This document shows positions 1-5,817 of a stretch of DNA of 8,586 bases, piece by piece. The DNA lies in contig JAFOIR010000420.1 of NCBI GenBank assembly GCA_017420625.1, positions 1 to 8,586 on the forward strand, given 5' to 3'. Both the position numbers and the translations under genes were made by a program. Position 1 is the first letter of the stretch; each line of letters starts with the position of its first letter. A model generated the notes under the pieces. The model saw only the letters and a program-made list of their open reading frames with translations. It was not told the origin of the DNA and did not search any database. The stretch comes from Bacillota bacterium. Lineage in GTDB: Bacteria > Bacillota_A > Clostridia > Lachnospirales > Bianqueaceae.

Positions 1-130
1 GCTGTCTAATCGCACTAGGGTAAAAGAGGTGTTTTTTGGAGGAAACGGGGACAATCGAATTTGTTAGAAATGCAGTAATAGCAAGCGTTTGCGGGCATTC
101 GAGGGGTATAGGAGGAAAGCCCTGTTTTCG

Positions 131-176
131 TCTCCTAAGCGACAGGCCGTGGGTTCGAATCCCGCCGGGATCACCA
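131..176 (+). other. tRNA-Arg(CCU) 3' fragment, attachment core copy 1
   Basis: Reading 5' to 3': anticodon loop CTCCTAA (132-138, anticodon CCT), 3' anticodon stem GCGAC, variable loop, T arm GTGGG-TTCGAAT-CCCGC, acceptor 3' strand CGGGATC, discriminator A, and encoded CCA (174-176). The matching 5' acceptor strand GATCCCG, D arm and 5' anticodon stem are absent upstream, so this is not a functional tRNA. It is the part that a tyrosine integrase carries to rebuild a tRNA after integration. The flanking trinucleotides TCG (128-130) and CGA (140-142) could be inverted core-site arms around an anticodon-loop crossover. Confidence 0.85.
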
Positions 177-205
177 AAACTCGCTATATATTGTAGCGAG
201 TTTTT
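176..205 (+). terminator. Rho-independent terminator behind tRNA fragment, copy 1
   Basis: An 11-base-pair perfect stem (176-186 with 194-204) encloses a 7-base loop and runs into TTTTT. It follows the CCA end directly, as expected for a tRNA transcription terminator carried by the element. The copy behind junction 2 differs at two stem pairs, both compensated, which supports a folded RNA. Confidence 0.85.
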
Positions 206-231
206 GCTGTTTATACTACATATTGTGTTTT

Positions 232-305
232 CTAACAAATTGGCGGTAGACGTGAAAGTCGAACACGCCGCCGTTGTTTGCAATGCCAACAGCCAGCTAA
301 CGCCA
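232..305 (+). repeat. Arm repeat, copy 1 of 3
   Basis: This block of about 74 bases starts with CTAAC, contains GTAGACGTGAAAGTCGAACA, and ends at a GCTAAC site (296-301). It recurs almost unchanged at 5579-5652, and at about 79 % identity at 5287-5360, all in the same orientation. Because the copies lie on both sides of the second tRNA core, they look like arm-type recombinase or excisionase binding regions rather than a gene. A reading frame crosses the block but has no credible start or conserved codon pattern. Confidence 0.65.
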
Positions 306-392
306 TGCTGCCTGCCGCCTTTCAGGCGGAAGGTGAACTGAAACCCCAAAAAGATGGATAGGAAAAGCCCTGCGCCGGCGTACAGAAAGCCA

Positions 393-670
393 CCACTAAG
401 CAAAACAAGCAATGAGAAAGTTTTGTTAAGAAAGCAAATATATGGACCGTGCAATTTCTTTCGACTTCTCGCTATTTATTTCTTGATACAAGCATGATAT
501 GGATAACGTGAGTTTTGTTAGATTTCTAATTGTCAGAGCCATTAGCTGCCAACATCACTGCAAATTTTGGTGGACGACGATGCCAAAGATGGCGGATGGT
601 CGGACTGCCATCGAAACTCCTTTGCTGTTTTTGCAAGTCTGCGTATTTACCATGAATCTTTCCTTCAATC
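393..670. other. Non-coding leader between right arm and ATPase operon
   Basis: I find no supported gene here. The open frame across 499-729 has no ribosome site and reads as random low-complexity peptide. One visible signal is a short inverted repeat, TTAGA-TT-TCTAA (519-530), which resembles GTTAG-ATTG-CTAAC at 5035-5048 near the other end of element A. A half-site CGTATTT at 642-648 matches the palindrome downstream of the promoter. Confidence 0.6.
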
Positions 671-699
671 TTGACGCAAATTGCTATTGGATGTATTAT
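671..699 (+). promoter_or_regulatory. Sigma-70-type promoter of the ATPase/TOPRIM operon
   Basis: A -35 box TTGACG (671-676) and a -10 box TATTAT (694-699) are separated by 17 bases, the optimal spacing. The expected transcription start is near 706, giving a leader of about 28 bases to the ATG at 734. Confidence 0.65.
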
Positions 700-720
700 A
701 AATACGCAAATTCCGTATTT
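700..720. promoter_or_regulatory. Operator-like palindrome over the transcription start
   Basis: AAATACG (700-706) and CGTATTT (714-720) form a perfect 7-base inverted repeat with a 7-base spacer, right after the -10 box, where a repressor would block transcription. The 9-mer ACGCAAATT occurs at 674-682 and again at 704-712, 30 bases or about three helical turns apart, bracketing the -10 box. A further half-site CGTATTT lies at 642-648. No regulator gene is visible in the window. Confidence 0.45.
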
Positions 721-733
721 GTGAGGTGAGCGT

Positions 734-1837
734 ATGATCCTTATGTACGTTAGGTTGAACCATGTTTATGGCTTCGATGACTTTGAACTCAATCTGACCT
801 ATCCTCGCAAGCTGAATGTCTCCGTTCTTGGCCTCGAAGCTCTGGCAGGACGTGAGCGCTTCCGGTACAAGAAAGCGCTGATTCTGATGGGTGCAAACGC
901 TACCGGCAAAACCAGTCTGGGGAAAGCGTTGCTGAAGATCTTCAGTTCCATTCAGGAGTCCAATGAGGCAATTCTCCGCGATCTGGATGGCACCAGACAT
1001 CCGGCTGAATTCCAGGTGGATTTTGTCAATGAGGGTTATACGCTGCATCGCTTTGCCGGGACTATCTCAGGCGAGAACGTAAATGTCCGCTACTATTCCG
1101 CTGAAATCGGCGAAATGGATTCTTATGAGATGGTGGTACAGCGGCTATCGGACAGAACAGATGAGATCGGCGGCAGCTTCAAAAGGCTGAAGGAGCTGAT
1201 TGGTCCACTCCATTTCCGTTTCGCCTATCCTGAGATTGAAACGTCCCTACGCATGAAGGAGGTTAATCAGCGCGTTCTCCTGAAAACACTGCGGGCCGTG
1301 ATTGGTACGCTTGATCCAACACTGTCCGATGTTTCCATTTCCAGGGAACTGAAGGATTCCTTTGTGATTCGACGCCGGGATCAGGATATTATCATTCAGG
1401 ATGGCAAACTGCTGAACCGAGAGCTTTTGTCCAGCGGCACGGCAGAAGGTATTGACGTCGCTGTCTTCCTCGCATCCATGATGTCCGGTGGAAACTGCTT
1501 CTATTACTGTGATGCACACTTTTCCTATATTCAGAGCGACATTGAAAAGCGCATCTTCGGTCTGATGGTTGAGCGTTTGGGCCAAGGCGGACAACTTATC
1601 TTCACAACTCACAATACAGATATGCTGAATCTGAATCTGCCCAATCACACCTTTGCCTTCATGCGAAAAAGCATTGAGGACGGCATCTGGCAGGTTTCCG
1701 TCACCTTTGCGTCTGATCATCTCCGGCGCAGAACGGATTCCGTAAAATGTGCCATGGAAAATGATGTGTTCGATTCCTTGCCGGATGAGAGTCTTCTGGA
1801 TGATCTGGAAACCGCTCCGGAGGTGGATGCGATATGA
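734..1837 (+). CDS. AAA/ABC-type ATPase of an ATPase-TOPRIM defence-like pair
   Basis: This 367-residue cytosolic P-loop ATPase is of the OLD/AAA15 type, related in architecture to SMC/RecF heads. The N-terminus is a typical RecF-like opening strand (VRLNHVYGFDDFELNL). Walker A is GANATGKT at 53-60. An ABC-signature-like segment SSGTAEG starts at 233. The Walker B strand CFYYCD ends at D260, and the switch histidine is H293 in TTHNTDML. The residue after D260 is Ala, where the catalytic Glu is expected, so hydrolysis may be impaired. The start at 734 is chosen because GAGGTG (723-728) sits 5 bases upstream; ATG 743 is too far. The stop overlaps the next gene by 4 bases. In known two-gene systems such a protein senses infection and controls a TOPRIM partner; here that role is inferred. 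It could also be a repair ATPase. Confidence 0.85.
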   Translation: MILMYVRLNHVYGFDDFELNLTYPRKLNVSVLGLEALAGRERFRYKKALILMGANATGKTSLGKALLKIFSSIQESNEAILRDLDGTRHPAEFQVDFVNEGYTLHRFAGTISGENVNVRYYSAEIGEMDSYEMVVQRLSDRTDEIGGSFKRLKELIGPLHFRFAYPEIETSLRMKEVNQRVLLKTLRAVIGTLDPTLSDVSISRELKDSFVIRRRDQDIIIQDGKLLNRELLSSGTAEGIDVAVFLASMMSGGNCFYYCDAHFSYIQSDIEKRIFGLMVERLGQGGQLIFTTHNTDMLNLNLPNHTFAFMRKSIEDGIWQVSVTFASDHLRRRTDSVKCAMENDVFDSLPDESLLDDLETAPEVDAI

Positions 1838-2334
1838 AAAAGTGCATCTATCTGACCGAAGGTGAGTGCGAGGAAAAGCTGATAAAGGCCCTCAAGGAAA
1901 AGCCATCTCTGATTGCACCAGGCAAGGTCTGGAAGTTCAATGTCATCCAAAATATACTTCCCGCCAACAAACTGATACAGTTTGAACCGGGCAGCATGGC
2001 TGTACTGGTGTTTGACACGGACAAGCCGGAAACGGATATCCTTCGTAAGAATATCGCGCTGCTGAAGGCACTACATTTCAAGGTTGAGATCGTGACCGTG
2101 CTTCAGGTATTGAATTTTGAGGATGAAATCATAAGATCAACAGATGTCGTCCGGGCACAGGATCTGACAAGAAGCAGGACGGTGGATGATTTCAAAAGCG
2201 CGGTGAATCGGATGAAGGAAAAGGATTTTCGCAGTGCGCTGGTGCGGCATAAGCTGGACATCGGAAAACTATGGTGTCAGAAACCGCCCCAGGGGTTCGG
2301 GTTTGTCCAGCAAGGCGCAGAGAAGATCAAGTAA
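1834..2334 (+). CDS. Small TOPRIM-like protein, putative effector partner of the ATPase
   Basis: This 166-residue protein has no signal peptide or membrane segment. After a first strand, CIYLTEGECEEKL (4-16) gives the Glu-Gly (E9-G10) of a TOPRIM fold. A later strand, AVLVFDTDK, supplies Asp-x-Asp at D61 and D63, the usual metal-binding pair. A further acidic patch, NFEDEI, follows near residue 95, and the C-terminal third is basic (RMKEKDFRSALVRHK), possibly for nucleic-acid contact. It is much shorter than most OLD-family or PARIS AriB TOPRIM proteins. The ATG lies inside the ATPase stop region (ATGA overlap), so translation is likely coupled and the two proteins made in fixed ratio. The likely role is a nuclease activated by the ATPase. 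RloB/AbiL-type partners are the main alternative assignment. Function is inferred from motifs and pairing, not from a recognised close relative. Confidence 0.75.
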   Translation: MKKCIYLTEGECEEKLIKALKEKPSLIAPGKVWKFNVIQNILPANKLIQFEPGSMAVLVFDTDKPETDILRKNIALLKALHFKVEIVTVLQVLNFEDEIIRSTDVVRAQDLTRSRTVDDFKSAVNRMKEKDFRSALVRHKLDIGKLWCQKPPQGFGFVQQGAEKIK

Positions 2335-2444
2335 AGTACCGCGGGAAATGCTTAATCAGTAAAAGCATAATAACGATAACAGCGCAGCTTGATTGAAATG
2401 ATAAAAAGAATAAGGCTGAAAGAAACAGCAGAGGAACATAAAAA
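2335..2444. other. Spacer between the TOPRIM gene and the WG-repeat gene
   Basis: This 110-base gap has no clear terminator; the only fold is a weak 5-base stem (TGCTT/AAGCA near 2349-2367) without a T run. AT-rich patches such as CATAAT (2366-2371) and TTGATT (2389-2394) are not spaced as a good promoter. The WG gene could be read through from the defence operon or have a weak promoter of its own. Confidence 0.4.
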
Positions 2445-4718
2445 ATGAAACATCTGCTTCTCATCCTTGTCTTGCTTTCTCTCCCAATAACGGTTTTTGC
2501 AGCGGGAGACAGCATGTATCCCACTGAAGACAAAATGAGTGGAAAATGGGGATATACCGACAATTCAGGGCATTGGATCATTTCTGCTTCATTTGACGGG
2601 GCAGAACAATTCCGGGGAAACTATGCATCTGTTACACTTTATCCAGAGGGAATGGAACCGGAAGAGAATGGAGAAAGCAAACCTTGCCAGGGAATCATCA
2701 ACCGGCAGGGTAAGTTTGTATTGCCACCTGAATATTATATTTATTCCGGGTGGTATGAAGGATGGGGCCCTTTTGGCACCTGGGAAGGCGGATACTATGC
2801 TGTGGCACAGGATGAAATATATGTAGGGGAAGGCGATGGACCTGTTGGTTTTTTCGATGTGCGTTCCGGCTTCTTTTCAGGACTGAAATATTCTGCTTTG
2901 TGGGATGGCTATGGTGAAGGCGATCTGATTCCAGTGGTGGAAGTGCGTGAAGATATTTCTTATTTGGGTTATGCGGACCGCCTGACAGGCGAAATAGTAC
3001 TGCCCTGTGAATACTATCTGAATTGGCAGGCGGAGGTAACCACCTTCCCGGAAGGCATGGGTGTGCTTGCGCAGGTAGCCGGTTTCGACAAGGAAGAAAG
3101 TGACGCTATTCCTGGAGAATATATGCTCATGACGCGCTATGGGGAAGTAATTTCCCTGCCAGATGGAATTATTCCGTGTTCCTGGGCTGATATGTCTGAA
3201 GGATTGATTGCTGTCGAGGAAAAGGACACGGAATTACTGGGCTATGCTGATCGTGAAGGGCATATCGTAATTACTCCACAATTTGAACGTGTTTATGAAT
3301 TCAACCAGGGTGAAGCACTTGTAATGCTCTCCGATGATCAATGGGCGCTGATTGACTCCAAAGGAAATGTCCTGCTGCGGGAAGGGGATGAGGAATTCCC
3401 AATCCTTCTTCCTGAAGCAACAACAGGAAAGCCTTTCTATGCAGTCCAGAATGCAGATGGGTTGTACGGGTATATTGACACGCAGGGACGTATCGCATTG
3501 CCTTATCAGTTTGCCTATGCGGAAGATTTCCGAGGTGATTATGCCATTGTGGAAGTAACACCTGCGGTAAGCGCTGATCTAACATGGCATGGATTAATCA
3601 ATTCTCAGGGGCATTGGGTATTTGAGCCCGAAAAAAACTTGAGAATTAGCTCAAAGGTGCCGCGGGGATTTGAGGACTTTATTGGCGGCAAACAGGATGG
3701 AATTTTCATCATCCATCAAAACTCTGGAAGCACCGGATATCTGGATGTTCAGACAGGTTTTTTTTCAGGTTTTATTTATGACGATGTAATTGCGCAAAAC
3801 GATATGATGGATTTATCTGAGCTGATTCCCGTGGTGATGGATCATCATCTGGGATACGCTTGCAGGGATACGGGGGAAATCGTGATTCCATGCAAATATG
3901 ATTCGTCTCATGCTGAAGGCTTCTGGCATGGTTATGCAATAGTCGCTTATGAAGATGGTGACTATTTGCTGATCGATCAAACCGGGCATGAAATTTATCC
4001 CCCTGAAGATGCTGTGATTGAACCCTATGCTTGGGTGGCAAGTGGATTGCTCCCTGCTCTCAGCAAGAAAAACGGTTTGAGTGGATATATCAATACGAAT
4101 GGTCAGTGGGCTTTGCCGCCGGCATATGAATATGCGTCTGGTTTTTCCGTAAATGGGTATGCTAATGTACTTATGCCAGGAAATTCATGGGGCAATATCG
4201 ACACCGAGGGAACGGTTCAAAATGCTGAATATGGGTTCGTGTCAGATAATATATACTATATAGAATCGCAGGACAGCCTGACGTTTTATCAGGCAGATCA
4301 TACACCACTGTTCTCTGTTTCCCGGCCAGGTATTTGCAGTTGCCTGGGTTTTAATAAACATGGTGTTGCTTGGTATGAAATCCAAGAACCGGGTGAGTCG
4401 CTTTCCTATCGGGCTGGTTTGATGAATAATCACGGCCAGGTGCTGACTGAGCCGATTTTTCGTCTAATATCGAATACAGATTATCATTTTCACGAGGGTT
4501 TATCTCCTGCGGAGGATGCGGAAAGCGGCCTTGCCGGATATGTGGATGAAACAGGCAAGTGGGTGATTCAGCCTGTTTTTGACAATAGCCAATTGGGTTC
4601 CTTTCACGAGGGATCTGCATGGGTCTACCGTCAGGAGCAGCGTCTGTTAATTGATAGAACAGGAAATATCCTGTATGCAGAACCAATCAGGCGATGGGTG
4701 GCAGATGATGACGGATAG
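2445..4718 (+). CDS. Secreted WG-repeat protein
   Basis: This 757-residue exported protein begins with a Sec signal peptide (K2, a hydrophobic stretch at 4-18, cleavage likely after A19 or A20). The rest is built of WG-type repeats (Pfam WG_beta_rep family), recognisable as GYxDxxGxWVIxPxFxxAxxFxxG blocks. Clear ones start near residues 36, 175, 342, 470 and in the last 60 residues. A large internal duplication is visible: 33-200 resembles about 339-495 at a period near 300, with DVRSGFFSG and DVQTGFFSG at matching places. AGAGGA (2430-2435) lies 9 bases before the ATG. No anchor, LPxTG motif or enzyme site is seen. WG proteins are thought to be beta-structured binding proteins, with roles mostly unknown. 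Its place next to the ATPase/TOPRIM pair may be cargo sharing only. There is a T8 run in the coding sequence (3758-3765), a possible slippage site. Confidence 0.88.
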   Translation: MKHLLLILVLLSLPITVFAAGDSMYPTEDKMSGKWGYTDNSGHWIISASFDGAEQFRGNYASVTLYPEGMEPEENGESKPCQGIINRQGKFVLPPEYYIYSGWYEGWGPFGTWEGGYYAVAQDEIYVGEGDGPVGFFDVRSGFFSGLKYSALWDGYGEGDLIPVVEVREDISYLGYADRLTGEIVLPCEYYLNWQAEVTTFPEGMGVLAQVAGFDKEESDAIPGEYMLMTRYGEVISLPDGIIPCSWADMSEGLIAVEEKDTELLGYADREGHIVITPQFERVYEFNQGEALVMLSDDQWALIDSKGNVLLREGDEEFPILLPEATTGKPFYAVQNADGLYGYIDTQGRIALPYQFAYAEDFRGDYAIVEVTPAVSADLTWHGLINSQGHWVFEPEKNLRISSKVPRGFEDFIGGKQDGIFIIHQNSGSTGYLDVQTGFFSGFIYDDVIAQNDMMDLSELIPVVMDHHLGYACRDTGEIVIPCKYDSSHAEGFWHGYAIVAYEDGDYLLIDQTGHEIYPPEDAVIEPYAWVASGLLPALSKKNGLSGYINTNGQWALPPAYEYASGFSVNGYANVLMPGNSWGNIDTEGTVQNAEYGFVSDNIYYIESQDSLTFYQADHTPLFSVSRPGICSCLGFNKHGVAWYEIQEPGESLSYRAGLMNNHGQVLTEPIFRLISNTDYHFHEGLSPAEDAESGLAGYVDETGKWVIQPVFDNSQLGSFHEGSAWVYRQEQRLLIDRTGNILYAEPIRRWVADDDG

Positions 4719-4775
4719 TATCGCCAGCAGTGTTCCTATGAAGCGGTAGCTCAATCCCATGAAAACACAACACCA

Positions 4776-4815
4776 GATGCCGGGAAGTGGCTTAAAATAA
4801 GCACTTTCAGGCATC
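4776..4815 (+). terminator. Long hairpin downstream of the WG-repeat gene, probable terminator
   Basis: GATGCC (4776-4781) pairs with GGCATC (4810-4815). Inside, GGAAGTG pairs with CACTTTC, and CTTA with TAAG, around an AAA loop, with one mismatch and one bulged G. About 17 of the possible pairs form. The T tract after it is poor (CGCTTTATT), so termination may be weak; a protected 3' end or a protein-binding fold are alternatives. Confidence 0.6.
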
Positions 4816-5286
4816 CGCTTTATTGATCGACTGACTTATTTTCTGTGTCATCTAATGATTCTGATAACAGCTGTCACCTTTGTTTGCTTTGAACTATTGT
4901 CCTGTCTGCCACATTTCAGGCGGGCGATGACCAACTTTCGTCCAAAGTGGCTGTGATGGCGGAAACAGGATCTACAAATGGATTTTACTCATTTTCCAGA
5001 CCTGATGGATGGACATCATCGGGAATGCCTATTTGTTAGATTGCTAACGCTGGTGCAGGCAAACGAAAAAGATTTCAGCAAGAATTCGTGGAAATCTCAG
5101 CTAACAAAGGCGGCAGATTCAAATATTTCTGTAACGCCTGCAATGTCTTTCATTTTACAAAGGGACAAAAATACGGATCTGGATTACAGAAAAAGCCTTG
5201 GAAAATATGCAATGAATATTCATTCATGACTGGATCCGCATTTGCCGCTTGATGGGTGTAAATGATGATGTTTTCATCACTTCCAG
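4816..5286. other. Right end of element A, no supported gene
   Basis: I see no convincing gene. Positions 4902-4930 resemble 308-336 of the right arm (about 23 of 29 bases by eye, including TTTCAGGCGG), so part of an arm may be repeated here. GTTAG-ATTG-CTAAC (5035-5048) and GCTAAC (5100-5105) belong to the motif cluster of the left arm. One frame is open from 5040 to 5252 and would read a basic peptide with a Cys-x-x-Cys pair, but it has no start codon or ribosome site. It may be a decayed gene end. Confidence 0.5.
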
Positions 5287-5360
5287 CTAACGATTTGGTG
5301 GTAGATGTGAAAGTTGAACACGCCACCTTTGTTAGCTGTGCTAACACCCTGCTAACAGCA
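5287..5360 (+). repeat. Arm repeat, copy 2 of 3, in the left arm of junction 2
   Basis: This is the diverged copy (about 79 % by eye) of the block at 232-305 and 5579-5652, ungapped and in the same orientation. It ends in a dense motif group: GTTAGC (5331-5336), GCTAAC (5340-5345) and GCTAAC (5351-5356). The first two form a perfect inverted repeat with a 3-base spacer. Confidence 0.65.
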
Positions 5361-5477
5361 CTGGGGAAAAACGGGAGTATTTTGAAGGCAAATGCGAACA
5401 GTGAGAACCGTTAGAAACCCAGTAATGGCAAGGCTTCAAGGCACTTCAGGGAACAGCAAAGGCGAACGCTTTTTCGA

Positions 5478-5523
5478 TCTCCTAAGCGACAGGCCGTGGG
5501 TTCGAATCCCGCCGGGATCACGA
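5478..5523 (+). other. tRNA-Arg(CCU) 3' fragment, attachment core copy 2
   Basis: The 44 bases 5478-5521 are identical to 131-174: anticodon loop with CCT, T arm with TTCGAAT, and acceptor 3' strand CGGGATC plus A. The following bases read CGA instead of CCA, so this copy would not encode the full CCA tail. No 5' tRNA half is present upstream, so it is an element junction rather than a working tRNA. Confidence 0.85.
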
Positions 5524-5553
5524 AAGCTTGCTAGATATTGTAGCAAGCTTTTT
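5523..5553 (+). terminator. Rho-independent terminator behind tRNA fragment, copy 2
   Basis: A perfect 11-base-pair stem (5523-5533 with 5541-5551) and a 7-base loop GATATTG are followed by T residues. Compared with copy 1, an A-T pair has become G-C and a C-G pair has become T-A, both by changes on the two strands. Confidence 0.85.
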
Positions 5554-5578
5554 ATTTTTGCACTATATATTGTGCTTT

Positions 5579-5652
5579 CTAACAAATTGGCGGTAGACGT
5601 GAAAGTCGAACACGCCGCCGCTGTTTGCAGTGCCAACAGGCTGCTAACGCCA
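5579..5652 (+). repeat. Arm repeat, copy 3 of 3, in the right arm of junction 2
   Basis: This is nearly identical to 232-305. With copy 2 on the other side of the tRNA core it forms a direct-repeat pair roughly 290 bases apart, like arm-type sites on both sides of a phage attachment core. Confidence 0.65.
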
Positions 5653-5817
5653 TGCTGCCTGCCGCCTTTCAGGCGGAAGGTGGACTGAAACCCCAAAAAG
5701 ATGGATAAGAAAAGCCCTGCGTCGGCGTACTGAAAGCCATTTGTATTCTGAAACGGACAACCTTCCGGAAGAGAAAGATCTTCGGCGGGATGAAAACCTC
5801 GAACGATAACAGACCCC

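Larger units (their letters stand above)
1..392 (+). repeat. Junction 1: left arm, tRNA core and right arm, direct repeat with junction 2
   Basis: Positions 131-392 match 5478-5739 at a constant offset of 5347 with no net gap. The core 131-174 is identical, and 175-392 has roughly 22 mismatches by eye. Upstream, 1-130 is a more diverged copy of about 5347-5477; shared landmarks include CTAA-NN-GCACT-N-GGG near the window start and GTTAGAAA-NNCAGTAAT-N-GCAAG from 64. The left arm continues to the window edge, so it probably belongs to another element lying to the left. Core conservation above arm conservation fits a site that must match the tRNA target. Confidence 0.8.
131..5477. mobile_element. 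Element A: integrated, integrase-less element at tRNA-Arg(CCU)
   Basis: This 5347-base segment is bounded by two identical 44-base copies of the 3' part of a tRNA-Arg(CCU) gene. That is the signature of tyrosine-recombinase integration into a tRNA. Both boundaries lack the tRNA 5' half, so neither is the original chromosomal tRNA; each looks like a junction between two elements. The cargo is an ATPase/TOPRIM gene pair and a secreted WG-repeat protein, all on the + strand. I see no integrase, excisionase, relaxase or replication gene, so the element probably relies on a recombinase supplied in trans or has lost its own. Seen: the repeats and the cargo. Inferred: that the unit moves as one block. 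Confidence 0.7.
5347..5739 (+). repeat. Junction 2: left arm, tRNA core and right arm, direct repeat with junction 1
   Basis: This is the partner of 1-392. From 5478 to 5739 it aligns without gaps to 131-392; the match stops sharply after GAAAGCCA. Upstream of the core a single-base difference (TTTTCG versus TTTTCGA) and lower similarity mark the left arm. This is the right boundary of element A and the left boundary of element B. Confidence 0.8.

Noticed and set aside
131..176. Functional tRNA gene
   Set aside because: The 5' acceptor strand, D arm and 5' anticodon stem cannot be found upstream of either copy.
36..341. Open + frame of 101 codons across junction 1, with a similar one at 5392-5688
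   Set aside because: The shared translation comes from the tRNA fragment, terminator and arm repeat. There is no ribosome site, and changes between the copies are compensated for hairpin pairing, not for codons.
499..729. 76-codon + frame upstream of the ATPase gene
   Set aside because: No ribosome site, odd composition, and it runs through the promoter and operator region.
734..2334. Retron or toxin-antitoxin pair
   Set aside because: No reverse transcriptase or structured msr/msd region is present, and the first gene is a 367-residue ATPase, not an antitoxin.
5035..5360. Integron attC sites, because of GTTAGC/GCTAAC core-like motifs
   Set aside because: The units are 5 kb with several genes and a tRNA core, and no paired R/L box layout of an attC site is visible. 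The tRNA-integration model explains the data better.
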